Shown one piece after another: positions 52,614 to 60,784 of a stretch of DNA of 64,000 bases (positions within the stretch are counted from its first letter, which is position 1; each line of letters begins with the position of its first letter). The notes under the pieces were generated by a model. It had not been told where the DNA came from. It saw only the letters and a program-made list of their open reading frames with translations, and ran no database searches. The position numbers were made by a program, and so were the translations under genes. Source of the DNA: Haloarcula pelagica (GTDB lineage Archaea; Halobacteriota; Halobacteria; Halobacteriales; Haloarculaceae); contig NZ_CP126161.1 of the NCBI RefSeq assembly GCF_030127105.1, positions 2,790,001 to 2,854,000 on the forward strand, written 5' to 3'.

Positions 52614-53282
52614 TCACTCCGCGGGCTCGCCCCGCTCGATCGAGAGGAGTGCGTCGGTCAGATACCCGCCCAGATCGGCCAGTGCGTTCAGGACGTGCAG
52701 CGAGACGAGTCCGAGCACGACGCCGAGACCGGCCAGGCCGAGCGCGCCGGAGAGTGTCGTGACGGTGTAGCTCCCGGTCTGGTAGGCCATCCCCGGAGCG
52801 TCGTACACCAGCGGCGCGACGAGCAGCGAGCCGACGACCGACCCGGCGGTCACGACGGCGACGAACGCGACCAGACCGAACACGGACTTCAGCAACACCA
52901 CAGCGAGGCTGGTCCAGGCCGTCGCGTCGACGAGGAACGCCGTACACGCTCCGACTACCCCAGTGTCGGGATCGTCTATGGCATCGTGAAGCGTCGACAG
53001 CGCCGTCGGCGTCGCGGTTTCCTGATCCAACAGCACCCGGGAGAGCTGTGCCTCCAGCCAGGCCGCGCCGGTCACGGCCAGCAAGGTCAGGCCGAGGATC
53101 GGGAGGCCGATCAGGGTCACCGACAGTCCCAGTCCGGTCGAGACGCCGGTCGTGGTTCCGACGAAATACGCCAGCCCGAGCGGGCCGGCCAGCAGGAGGT
53201 AGACGAGGCGTCTGTACGTCGCCCCTTCGAACGGGACGCGAACGAACTGTCCGAGCGTCGCGGAGAGCGGTCGAGCGATCAT
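52614..53282 (-). CDS. membrane sensor-domain protein (222 aa)
   Basis: Four to six transmembrane segments are visible, in the order of the putative-sensor domain (PF13796, from memory) found in bacterial and haloarchaeal signalling proteins: LVYLLLAGPLGLAYFVGTT, VTLIGLPILGLTLLAV, then LKSVFGLVAFVAVVTAG and LSGALGLAGLGVVLGL. The start at 53282 keeps the usual short N-terminus. It shares its pattern with the plus-strand protein at 54454-55230. Confidence 0.65.
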   Translation of the reverse strand: MIARPLSATLGQFVRVPFEGATYRRLVYLLLAGPLGLAYFVGTTTGVSTGLGLSVTLIGLPILGLTLLAVTGAAWLEAQLSRVLLDQETATPTALSTLHDAIDDPDTGVVGACTAFLVDATAWTSLAVVLLKSVFGLVAFVAVVTAGSVVGSLLVAPLVYDAPGMAYQTGSYTVTTLSGALGLAGLGVVLGLVSLHVLNALADLGGYLTDALLSIERGEPAE

Positions 53283-53362
53283 TGTCACAGTTCCACCGAG
53301 GACCCGACGAACGGTATAAGGGGTCGACCGGCTGTCGAGCGGCCAGCCGGCCGGTAGTTTTA

Positions 53363-53641
53363 TCACCCAGTATCGAACGTCCGGTAGATCGCGAGCAGCC
53401 CGAGCGTGTGAGACAGTGTGACGCCGAGCAACGCCTGTGCGTCGCTGAGGGCCACGAACGGTCCGATAACCGACGCGAGCAGGGACGGGACGACGGCGAT
53501 AGCGAAGACGCCGATTGCGAGTGCACGCATCGTCGGGCTGTCGTTGCGCCGGTACCCGCGGAACGCCAGGCCGGCGACGACGAGTCCCAGGCCCGCCGTC
53601 ACGAGCGAACTCCCCGTCGCGAGCAGGTCGAGCCAGCTCAT
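53363..53641 (-). CDS. small three-helix membrane protein (92 aa)
   Basis: Three hydrophobic helices are separated by short charged loops, including the signature FRGYRRNDSPTMRALAIGVF. It is a haloarchaeal small membrane family (DUF7521, from memory). It overlaps the preceding 116-aa gene by four bases, and the two are related, sharing the GYRR-x-ALAIG / GYRRSRATPILLLAVG pattern. Confidence 0.6.
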   Translation of the reverse strand: MSWLDLLATGSSLVTAGLGLVVAGLAFRGYRRNDSPTMRALAIGVFAIAVVPSLLASVIGPFVALSDAQALLGVTLSHTLGLLAIYRTFDTG

Positions 53642-53988
53642 CGGCTCCCTCCGTAGACGACCACGAGAATGGTGAGCAGCCCGGCCGATTCGAGCAGTGA
53701 GGTCGTCAGGATCCGCACCGCACCGGGCACCACGACGAGGTTCCCGGCGATAAAGCGGACGAACATCGGTGCGGGGGCGAGCAGGAACATCCCGACCGCC
53801 AACAGCAGGATCGGCGTCGCCCGGGACCGACGGTACCCCTGGACGAACCGGTAGGTCACGAGCACCGACAGGCCGGTCGCGGCGAGGAAGGTCACGAGCG
53901 CGAGCAGGCCGACGACGGCCCCACCGCCCTCGACGGTGATCTGTCCCTGGAGGGCGGTCCCGCCCAGCGTGATCGTGTGTGCGGTCAT
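53638..53988 (-). CDS. small membrane protein, paralogue of neighbour (116 aa)
   Basis: Three transmembrane helices carry the shared loop FVQGYRRSRATPILLLAVG. It overlaps the winged-helix gene upstream and its shorter paralogue downstream by four bases each. Function unknown; the constant pairing with winged-helix regulators suggests a membrane signal relay. Confidence 0.6.
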   Translation of the reverse strand: MTAHTITLGGTALQGQITVEGGGAVVGLLALVTFLAATGLSVLVTYRFVQGYRRSRATPILLLAVGMFLLAPAPMFVRFIAGNLVVVPGAVRILTTSLLESAGLLTILVVVYGGSR

Positions 53989-54347
53989 CCCGTGAACTCC
54001 TCGTACAGTCTGGTGAAGCGGTCTGCGGGCGGTTCGCGTCTGTCGACCTCGATCCGGACGCCGTCGTCGTGGAACTCGATCTCGACCCGTTCGAGCCGCG
54101 CCGAGTAGGTCTTGTAGTGGTTCCCGTTCGGGTCGAGTTGTTGCTGCGCGTCGAGCAGATCCCGGTCCTCTAACCGCTCGATCCGGCGATAGATCGTCGA
54201 GTCGTCGGCGTCACAGAGCTCGCTCAGCGCCTGTGCCGACCGGCTCTCCTCGCGCGTCGCGACGAGTATCGTCCGGGCGTACTCGTCGTCGAGGAGAGCC
54301 AGCAGCTCCTCGTCGACCTCGCGGACATCGCCGGCGACCGAGGGCAT
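53985..54347 (-). CDS. winged-helix regulator (120 aa)
   Basis: The winged helix LLALLDDEYARTILVATRE has recognition segment ADDSTIYRRIERLEDRDLL and wing NGNHYKTYSARLE. It is the first gene of a four-base-overlapping run with two small membrane proteins, and a paralogue of the regulator at 52255-52608. The sequence upstream on its strand has an A+T element (GGTTAATATG near 54368-54377) suited to a TATA box. Confidence 0.75.
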   Translation of the reverse strand: MPSVAGDVREVDEELLALLDDEYARTILVATREESRSAQALSELCDADDSTIYRRIERLEDRDLLDAQQQLDPNGNHYKTYSARLERVEIEFHDDGVRIEVDRREPPADRFTRLYEEFTG

Positions 54348-54453
54348 CGTCCGTGTTTGCAGGGTGGAGCATATTAACCCCCGCCCAGCGTCTCAGAACC
54401 GCCGTTCTCGGTACCTTTTTTGACGGTTCCGGACCGACGGTTTCCACGACGGT

Positions 54454-55230
54454 ATGTCTATCGCCCACTCACTCTACGAGGCCCGCCCGCCCCTCCGATC
54501 GATACTGCTCGTCCCCCTCCGGCCCCGGCCGTACCTCCGCGCGCTGTATCTTTTCCTGGCCTTCCCGCTCGGGATCACGTACTTCGTGGTGCTCGTGGCG
54601 GGCGTGACGGTCGGGGCGGTGACGAGCATCCTCGTCGTCGGCGTCCCGTTGCTCCTGGCCGTCCTGTTGCTCGCCCGCGGGTTCGGATGGGTCGAACGCC
54701 GGCTCGTCACGGCACTGCTGGGCGTCGACGTTCCCGACCCCGACTACGGGTTTCTGACGGGGTCGGCTCGGGAGCGCGTGGTCGGACTGGTGGCCGACTG
54801 GACGACCTGGTCCGAACTGGGCTACCTGTTCAGCATGTTCGCGCTCGGCACGGGCGCGTTCGTCTTCCTGTTTACCGCGTTCGCGATGTCGGTGACCGTC
54901 GTCGCCACGCCGCTGTACTACGACCGTGCGCCGGGTCGAGTCGGCTTCTTCCCCGGCGATCCGGTCAGGCTCACCCAGTCGCTGTCCGTCCCCTGGGGCG
55001 ACCTGTTCGTGGGGGCGGAGTTCGGTTTCACGGTGAGCGAGTGGGCCGTCGACTCGCTGCCGGACGCGCTAGCCATGTCGCTGATCGGGGTGGCCCTGCT
55101 CTGGGTGACGCTGATCCTCGTCGACGGAGCCGGCTGGCTCTGGGGGCAGTACGCACGGCTGTTGCTCTCGGACGACCTCCAGCCGGTCGCACGGTTGCGC
55201 CGTCGCCTGCCAGCGGAGCGGAACCGATAG
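54454..55230 (+). CDS. membrane sensor-domain protein (258 aa)
   Basis: About four to six transmembrane segments appear in the sensor-domain order (YLFLAFPLGITYFVVLVAGV, VGVPLLLAVLLLARG, then YLFSMFALGTGAFVFLFTAF and LIGVALLWVTLILV). It diverges from the minus-strand winged-helix operon, and its counterpart is at 52614-53282. The C-terminal 30 residues are basic and cytoplasmic. Confidence 0.65.
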   Translation: MSIAHSLYEARPPLRSILLVPLRPRPYLRALYLFLAFPLGITYFVVLVAGVTVGAVTSILVVGVPLLLAVLLLARGFGWVERRLVTALLGVDVPDPDYGFLTGSARERVVGLVADWTTWSELGYLFSMFALGTGAFVFLFTAFAMSVTVVATPLYYDRAPGRVGFFPGDPVRLTQSLSVPWGDLFVGAEFGFTVSEWAVDSLPDALAMSLIGVALLWVTLILVDGAGWLWGQYARLLLSDDLQPVARLRRRLPAERNR

Positions 55231-55255
55231 GTAGCAGGGACGGACACATCGACCC

Positions 55256-55897
55256 ATGAGCCCTCCCATGGACAGCGAGACAGTCCCCAGCGACGCGGCT
55301 TCGGTCGCCGACCGGTACCACAGCGTGGAACGGCTGCTCAGCGGCGCGATGGCGCTGTCAGTCGGAGTTCTCGGCGGCGCCGCAGTGCTGGTGTTGCCGC
55401 TGTTGCCGGCGCTTGTCGCCGTCGTCGTCCTGCTCGTGGCCTTCCGGTTGCCGGTGTTCCGGACCGCGGGGACGGCCACGCTCACGACCGACGCGGCTCC
55501 GGAAGCGGTGCGTGACGCGTTCACCGGGCCCACGCCGCCGGTGCTCCCGTTCCAGTGGGGGATCGCAGACAGCGTCCGCACGACCGACGGGCGGGCCGAA
55601 TACGCGATCTCCTATCTGTTCGGACTCCGATCGGTGACGATGACCGTCGCGGCACGGGAGACAGCCGACGGGTCGCTCGAACTGACGATCAGGGCGGGCG
55701 ATCGCGACTGGGCCAGCTACACCGTCTCGATCCGCGAGCGCGACGGCCGGACGACCGTCGATGTCGAGTGGGCCGCCGACCGGCGGTTCGGGCTGCGACG
55801 GCTCCCACAGACGCTACTCGCGGCCCGGTATCGGGAGGCGGCACTCGACGCCCAGGGGTACACGACCGTCCGGTGGGAGCCGTCGCTGTCGGTGTGA
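55256..55897 (+). CDS. membrane-anchored protein (213 aa)
   Basis: Residues 30-70 contain two adjacent hydrophobic segments (LSVGVLGGAAVLVLPLLPALVAVVVLLVAF). The remainder is a soluble beta-rich domain (ATLTTDAAPEAVRDAF onward) that reads like a START/SRPBCC-type barrel. No catalytic residues are evident. It lies 25 bases after the sensor-domain gene and 37 before trpB. Confidence 0.55.
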   Translation: MSPPMDSETVPSDAASVADRYHSVERLLSGAMALSVGVLGGAAVLVLPLLPALVAVVVLLVAFRLPVFRTAGTATLTTDAAPEAVRDAFTGPTPPVLPFQWGIADSVRTTDGRAEYAISYLFGLRSVTMTVAARETADGSLELTIRAGDRDWASYTVSIRERDGRTTVDVEWAADRRFGLRRLPQTLLAARYREAALDAQGYTTVRWEPSLSV

Positions 55898-55934
55898 CGG
55901 GGGATTTTTGTCCTCGCGGCCGATTGTGAGTGGT

Positions 55935-57101
55935 ATGTCTTCACCTGGCGAGTTCGGTGAGTTCGGTGGGCGACACGTCCCGGAACCGCTCGAAGAGCCC
56001 CTCGGCCAACTGGCGGCGGCCTTCGACGAGCTGAAAGACGAGGAGTCGTTCCGCGAGGAACTCGACTCGCTCCTGGAACACTTCGGCGGGCGGCCGACAC
56101 CCGTCTTCCACGCCGAGACGCTCAGCGAGCGCTACGACGCGAACATCTACTTCAAGCACGAGGACCTGCTCCACGGGGGCGCGCACAAACTCAACAACAC
56201 GCTGGGCCAGGCGCTGCTGGCGAAACGGGCCGGCAAGGACCGGCTCATCGCCGAGACGGGCGCCGGCCAGCACGGCACCGCGACCGCGATGGTCGGCGCG
56301 CTGCTGGATCTGGACACGACGGTGTACATGGGCCGGAAGGACATCGGGCGCCAGGAGATGAACGTCTTCAGGATGCGCCTGATGGGCGCCGAGGTCGAAG
56401 AAGTCACCCGCGGCAACGAGGGGCTGGCCGAGGCCGTCGACGCCGCGCTGGAGGACCTCGTCGAGAACACGGCCGACACGCACTACCTGGTCGGTAGCGC
56501 CGTCGGTCCGGACCCGTTCCCCCGGATGGTCCGGGAGTTCCAGTCGGTCATCGGCCGCGAGGCCCGCGAGCAGATCCAGGAGCTCCACGGCGACCTGCCC
56601 GACGCCTGTGTGGCCTGTGTCGGCGGCGGCTCGAACGCGATCGGTCTGTTCCACGCGTTCAAAGACGACGACGTGGCCTTCTACGGCGCCGAGCCGGCCG
56701 GCAAGGGACTGAACTCCGGGCAGCACTCGGCGCCGCTGTCGGCGACCGAACAGGAGGAGCCACAGATCTTCCAGGGGATGAAGACCCGTGTCATCGACGA
56801 GGACACGGAGAACCACTCGGTCAGCGCCGGCCTGGACTACCCCGCGGTCGGCCCCGAACACGCCGCCCTGCAGGAACTCGGTCGGGCCGAGTACCACGGG
56901 ATCACCGACGAGGAGGCCCTGGCCGCGTTCCGGGAACTCAGCGAGTCCGAGGGGATCATCCCCGCGCTGGAGCCCAGCCACGCTATCGCGCTGGCGATCA
57001 AACTCGCCGAGGAAGACCGCCACGACACGATCCTCGTCAACCTCTGTGGCCGGGGCGACAAGGACATGCAGACCGCCGCCGAGCAGTTCGATCTGGCCTG
57101 A
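55935..57101 (+). CDS. trpB: tryptophan synthase beta subunit (388 aa)
   Basis: This PLP enzyme condenses indole with serine to tryptophan. HKLNNTLGQALLAKR holds the Schiff-base lysine, ETGAGQHGTATA follows, and GGGSNAIGLFHAF binds the cofactor phosphate. GEFGEFGGRHVPE is the standard TrpB opening, and the length is normal. No trpA or other trp gene is adjacent in the window. This is a housekeeping gene and marks normal chromosome. The ATG at 55935 is preferred over a longer frame. Confidence 0.93.
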   Translation: MSSPGEFGEFGGRHVPEPLEEPLGQLAAAFDELKDEESFREELDSLLEHFGGRPTPVFHAETLSERYDANIYFKHEDLLHGGAHKLNNTLGQALLAKRAGKDRLIAETGAGQHGTATAMVGALLDLDTTVYMGRKDIGRQEMNVFRMRLMGAEVEEVTRGNEGLAEAVDAALEDLVENTADTHYLVGSAVGPDPFPRMVREFQSVIGREAREQIQELHGDLPDACVACVGGGSNAIGLFHAFKDDDVAFYGAEPAGKGLNSGQHSAPLSATEQEEPQIFQGMKTRVIDEDTENHSVSAGLDYPAVGPEHAALQELGRAEYHGITDEEALAAFRELSESEGIIPALEPSHAIALAIKLAEEDRHDTILVNLCGRGDKDMQTAAEQFDLA

Positions 57102-57650
57102 TCAGAGCCGCTTCTCGAAGTGGACGAGTTCGTACTCGCCTTCCATCGACTCGCCGACACAGTCGTAGCCCTCGTCGCGATAGAACTCGACGGCGGCGGC
57201 CTGCCGGCGTGCCGTGGTCGCTAAGAGCAACTCGAACCCGTCCTCGGCGGCCCGTGCTTCGAGCCGATGGAGGAGGTCCCGCCCGATCCCGCGGCGCTGG
57301 CAGGGCGGGGCGACCCGCATCCGGTGGAGTTCGGCGGCGCCGGGGACCGTCCGCTCGTCGGCGTGGCCGACCTCGTTGGGGAGGTAGCCGCCGATGGCGG
57401 CGACCGCGCCGTCGGTCGTCCGCGGGAGATCGGAACCGACGGCGTCTGCGTCCGCGGGACCGTCTTCAGTGAGTAGTCCGACCAGAAACTCGCCGCCGGT
57501 GTCGAGATACCGACCGTCGATGTCCCTGAGGTCGTCGGTGCCGGGGATGTCAGCGGGTTCGGTCCCGGCGGCCCGCATCGCCCACTCGTGGAGGTCCCAT
57601 ACTGCCTGGGCGTCGGCGCTCCCGTACTGGCGGAACTGAACGGCTCCCAT
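57102..57650 (-). CDS. GNAT family N-acetyltransferase (182 aa)
   Basis: The GNAT fold is seen in the acetyl-CoA loop region: LHRMRVAPPCQRRGIGRDLLHRLEARA corresponds to motif A (V-x-x-x-x-R-G-x-G), followed by FELLLATTARRQAAAVEFYRDEGY. Substrate unknown. It converges on trpB with no space between stops. Confidence 0.8.
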   Translation of the reverse strand: MGAVQFRQYGSADAQAVWDLHEWAMRAAGTEPADIPGTDDLRDIDGRYLDTGGEFLVGLLTEDGPADADAVGSDLPRTTDGAVAAIGGYLPNEVGHADERTVPGAAELHRMRVAPPCQRRGIGRDLLHRLEARAAEDGFELLLATTARRQAAAVEFYRDEGYDCVGESMEGEYELVHFEKRL

Positions 57651-57728
57651 GACGTTGTTGTCGGGGCGACTGTCGTTTCAGCGTGTCGACCCGGCGACGG
57701 CGACACGGCCCGCCAGGACGCCAGTCGC

Positions 57729-58232
57729 TTACGACCGTCTCACACACTCCCGGACGATGTTGTAGACGCGCTCGGGCTCTTCGACGTTCTCCAGGCGGAT
57801 ACTCCCCAGGCCGAGGTTCATCGTGATGGTCCCAAAGCCCAGCGCCTTCTGGAAGCGGTTCTGGTTCAGCCGGTGGCTCCGGATCTGGTCGAACCGGACG
57901 CCCTTCGTGCGGGTGCGAAAGAGGAACTGGTACTCCCGTTCGACGCGGTCCCGCGTGACGACGTAGGTCGTCTTGACGAGGACGACCGTCCGGACCAACA
58001 GCCTGAGCGCGACCAGGACGGTCACCAACAGGACGACGAGTCCGACGGTGTTGGTCAGCTCCGGGTCCCCGAGCAGCTCCGGTCGCATCCTGAGGACCAC
58101 GACGACCGCGAGACCGACGAGCAGGAACACCGCCAGTCTGAGCAGCGTCGGTTTCGTGGTCGGGTTCGTCCGCAGTAGTTCGCCGTCACCGCTCTGTTCC
58201 CCGCCGTCGGTTCTGAGATCGCTCCGTGACAT
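57729..58232 (-). CDS. bacterial-PH-domain membrane protein (167 aa)
   Basis: Two hydrophobic helices (LLRLAVFLLVGLAVVVVL, NTVGLVVLLVTVLVALRLLV) are followed by a PH-like domain with YVVTRDRVEREYQFLFRTRTKG and the characteristic FGTITMNLG segment. This is the common haloarchaeal DUF304-type PH protein. Its start follows the Yip1 gene by one base, so they form an operon. Confidence 0.75.
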   Translation of the reverse strand: MSRSDLRTDGGEQSGDGELLRTNPTTKPTLLRLAVFLLVGLAVVVVLRMRPELLGDPELTNTVGLVVLLVTVLVALRLLVRTVVLVKTTYVVTRDRVEREYQFLFRTRTKGVRFDQIRSHRLNQNRFQKALGFGTITMNLGLGSIRLENVEEPERVYNIVRECVRRS

Positions 58233-58233
58233 G

Positions 58234-59031
58234 TCAGATCAGCCCTATCGTCGTCGCGACGACCGACCCAGCGACGTACAACACCGGCGACAGCGCCACC
58301 GCGACGACCGTCGTCGCCGCGTCGGTCCGCCCGGTCCGGTGGTTGATCCGCGCGCCGAGATACAGCGAGAGGAGGTAGTACAGCGTCGTGACACACAGCA
58401 GCGCCAGGACCCACCGGCCCTGTGTCGTCAGCGGGCCGGCGACCAGCGAGTCGGGCCGACCGCCGGGCAGTTCCAGGCTCGACCCCAGCAGGTCGATGAC
58501 CCAGTAGACGAACGCCGCCTGGGCGTTCCGGACCAGCGTCCGCGCCGCGGCCAGCCCGTCGGTGTTCGTGAGATACCAGACCCCGGAAAACAGCGCGACC
58601 AGGTACGCGCTGGTGGTGTAGACGACCGTGTGGACGCTCTGGACGACTCCCCGTGCACCCCCGGTCGCGACGACGCCGACGTGGAATGTCACCAGCGTGA
58701 TCCCCGTGGCGACGGTGATGAACGTGCAGTTCCGGACGAACGCGACCGTCACTGCCCAGGCGGCCGCCGGGTCGCCGACCAGCGGCGCCGCCACCGAACT
58801 GAACCCCGCGGGTGGTTGGCCGGCCTGCTGGAGGCCGACACCGGCGACGGTCAGGGGAAGCGCGTACAGCGCGAGGTTGACGAGGTAGACGATCACGAGC
58901 GAGAGCAGTTGCCGGGCGGTCGCCGACAGCGAGTCGCCGTAGGCGCTCCGCTGGAACGTGACGAAGCGCCGCGGCCGGACGACTGCGTCGAAGGCCGACC
59001 GGACGACCGGCACGACACCCCTCACGACCAT
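58234..59031 (-). CDS. Yip1-like membrane protein (265 aa)
   Basis: Five or so transmembrane segments are preceded by the typical Yip1-family start VRSAFDAVVRPRRFV. The loops are short and the helices glycine- and threonine-rich. It is co-transcribed with the PH-domain protein. It likely belongs to membrane organisation; no partner is known. Confidence 0.65.
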   Translation of the reverse strand: MVVRGVVPVVRSAFDAVVRPRRFVTFQRSAYGDSLSATARQLLSLVIVYLVNLALYALPLTVAGVGLQQAGQPPAGFSSVAAPLVGDPAAAWAVTVAFVRNCTFITVATGITLVTFHVGVVATGGARGVVQSVHTVVYTTSAYLVALFSGVWYLTNTDGLAAARTLVRNAQAAFVYWVIDLLGSSLELPGGRPDSLVAGPLTTQGRWVLALLCVTTLYYLLSLYLGARINHRTGRTDAATTVVAVALSPVLYVAGSVVATTIGLI

Positions 59032-59128
59032 ACGTGATTGTTCTCGAAGACGTATTTAGCCGTTTGTGTCGCGGCACCGTGGTACGCTTTTTAGTGGGAC
59101 GACAGCAAACGCTTCCACAGTCGCCACC

Positions 59129-59653
59129 ATGGCCGATCGATCAGATACGCCGCTCGTCGCCGTGACCGCGCTGTCGACGCTGTGGCTCGACGGACTCGCC
59201 GTCGGCTACCTGCTCGACCTCGCGACGCCCGTCCAACTGCTCGTCGCGTGCTGGGCGCTCTCTCTCCTGCTCGTCCCGCTGGTCGTCGCGGACGGAGAGG
59301 GGACGGGCGCGCTGTCCTGGCCGCTGATTGTCGCGCTGGAACTCCCGGTCGTGAACGTCCTCGCGGGGCTGGGCTACGCGATCGGTCGTCACCGAGCGGT
59401 CAGAGCCTCGGAGACTGGACTCCTGGGCCACGGTGGCTGTTACGGCCTGGGGATCGCTTTCGCGGGCCTCTCACTGGTCGTGGCCCCCTTCTTGACGGGG
59501 CCGCTCGCGCTGGGCTGTGGCTACCGGGTCCGGTCGACGTACCACCGGCGGCAGGGGTCGCTGTTGCTGGCCGTCGCCGGGACGCTCATGCTGGCCGGTC
59601 TCGTGACGAACGTCGTCATCTTCCTGTTCCTCCGGCCGGGGCCGGTCCTCTGA
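59129..59653 (+). CDS. membrane protein (174 aa)
   Basis: Four to five hydrophobic segments (LLVACWALSLLLVPLVVAD, LIVALELPVVNVLAGLGYAIG, GLGIAFAGLSLVVAPFLTG, LLLAVAGTLMLAGLVTNVVIFLF) show no conserved motif that I know. The ATG at 59129 is chosen over an in-frame start at 59066 because coding character begins there. Confidence 0.6.
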   Translation: MADRSDTPLVAVTALSTLWLDGLAVGYLLDLATPVQLLVACWALSLLLVPLVVADGEGTGALSWPLIVALELPVVNVLAGLGYAIGRHRAVRASETGLLGHGGCYGLGIAFAGLSLVVAPFLTGPLALGCGYRVRSTYHRRQGSLLLAVAGTLMLAGLVTNVVIFLFLRPGPVL

Positions 59654-59655
59654 GC

Positions 59656-60615
59656 TCAGGCGTCGGCGTCGATCGACAGCGAGGCCTGGTAGTGATCCCC
59701 GTCGACGGCGACGTACCGACGGCCGACGAGTTCGTCCCGACAGCTATCGGGGGCACAGTCCAGCGAGTCCCGGAACCCAAGTTCGGTCAGTAGCGTCCCG
59801 TAGGCGTCCGACAGCGGGACCGATTCGGTGTGGCGCTCCCGGGTCAGGACCCGACCGAACAGCTCCCGGGCTTCCGTCTCGAGTGTCGACAGCGAGACCC
59901 GCGCCTCGACGAGCGCGGCGTCGGCGACCTGCTCGAACCCGCGCTCGCTCGTCGCGACGCGCGTCGCGACGGCCGTGTGTGCGGGCTCGACGAGCGTCTC
60001 CTGGCTCACGTCGACGGCCAGGACGGTGTCGTGGACGGAGACGTGATCGTGCGCTGGCGTCGGCGCGAGTTCGCTCTCGATCCGGTCGAGGTGGCGATAG
60101 ACGAACCCGCCGCGCTCGACGGCGTCCCACGGTGCGCCCCCGTCGTGTTCGCGTGCCCTGGCGGCGAAGTAGGCGGGCATGACGGCGTTTCGATCGATCG
60201 GCGGGAGCGCCTCGCGCGGGGTCGCCTCGGGGGTGCCGTCCGCCTCGGCGTCGCCGACCCAGGTGAGTCGGAGGACGGACCGCTCGATGCGCTCGCTGCC
60301 GGTGACGACATCGTGGAGCTGGTAGTACTCGCCGTCGTGGGCAGTGTACTCGCCGTCGGGAACCGCCGGGTAGCCGTAGTTCGTGTATCGCTCGCCGGCG
60401 ACCGCCGCCTGCCAGGCGTCGCGCCTGACGGCTGCGAACGGACTGTCACGTTCGGGGGGTTCCCAGAGGACGTGTTCGCTCAGTTCGCCGTCGATGGACC
60501 GCAGCGTCAGGGTGAACTCCGTCGTGCGGTCGGTTCCGCCCCGGAAGGCGCTGCAGCCTGCCAGCGCGCCGGTGGCCGCCGCTGCGATGAACGCGCGGCG
60601 TGATGTGGAGGGCAT
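59656..60615 (-). CDS. Tat-type lipoprotein (319 aa)
   Basis: The N-terminus MPSTSRRAFIAAAATGALAGC is an RR signal with the lipid Cys at 21. The mature protein is acidic, with two cysteines in LDCAPDSCRDE near the C-terminus. I recognise no enzyme motif. It would be anchored outside the membrane. Confidence 0.75.
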   Translation of the reverse strand: MPSTSRRAFIAAAATGALAGCSAFRGGTDRTTEFTLTLRSIDGELSEHVLWEPPERDSPFAAVRRDAWQAAVAGERYTNYGYPAVPDGEYTAHDGEYYQLHDVVTGSERIERSVLRLTWVGDAEADGTPEATPREALPPIDRNAVMPAYFAARAREHDGGAPWDAVERGGFVYRHLDRIESELAPTPAHDHVSVHDTVLAVDVSQETLVEPAHTAVATRVATSERGFEQVADAALVEARVSLSTLETEARELFGRVLTRERHTESVPLSDAYGTLLTELGFRDSLDCAPDSCRDELVGRRYVAVDGDHYQASLSIDADA

Positions 60616-60784
60616 CGCCGACGCTTGGGGCGCCGGCGGTTAAACGGCTCGGATAACGAGGCGACCAGAACGTTCAGTACTGTGTCCGCCTATGCTCCGG
60701 TATGAACGATCGGTGCTGTGGGGCGGTCGCGGGAGGTCCGGCGACGGCCCGGCCCGGCTCGCAGCCGCTCCGGGGCGGTGGCAG

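Noticed and set aside
52255-53526. 423-codon minus-strand frame containing the winged-helix gene
   Set aside because: Only the last 117 codons look like protein; the upstream part is an arginine-rich shadow of the sensor-domain gene.
55941-57023. 360-codon minus-strand frame opposite trpB
   Set aside because: It is the mirror of an unmistakable trpB; long antisense frames are expected in very G+C-rich DNA.
58055-59077. 340-codon minus-strand frame across the Yip1 and PH genes
   Set aside because: Arginine- and proline-rich composition typical of an out-of-frame shadow; the overlapping frames have proper membrane proteins.
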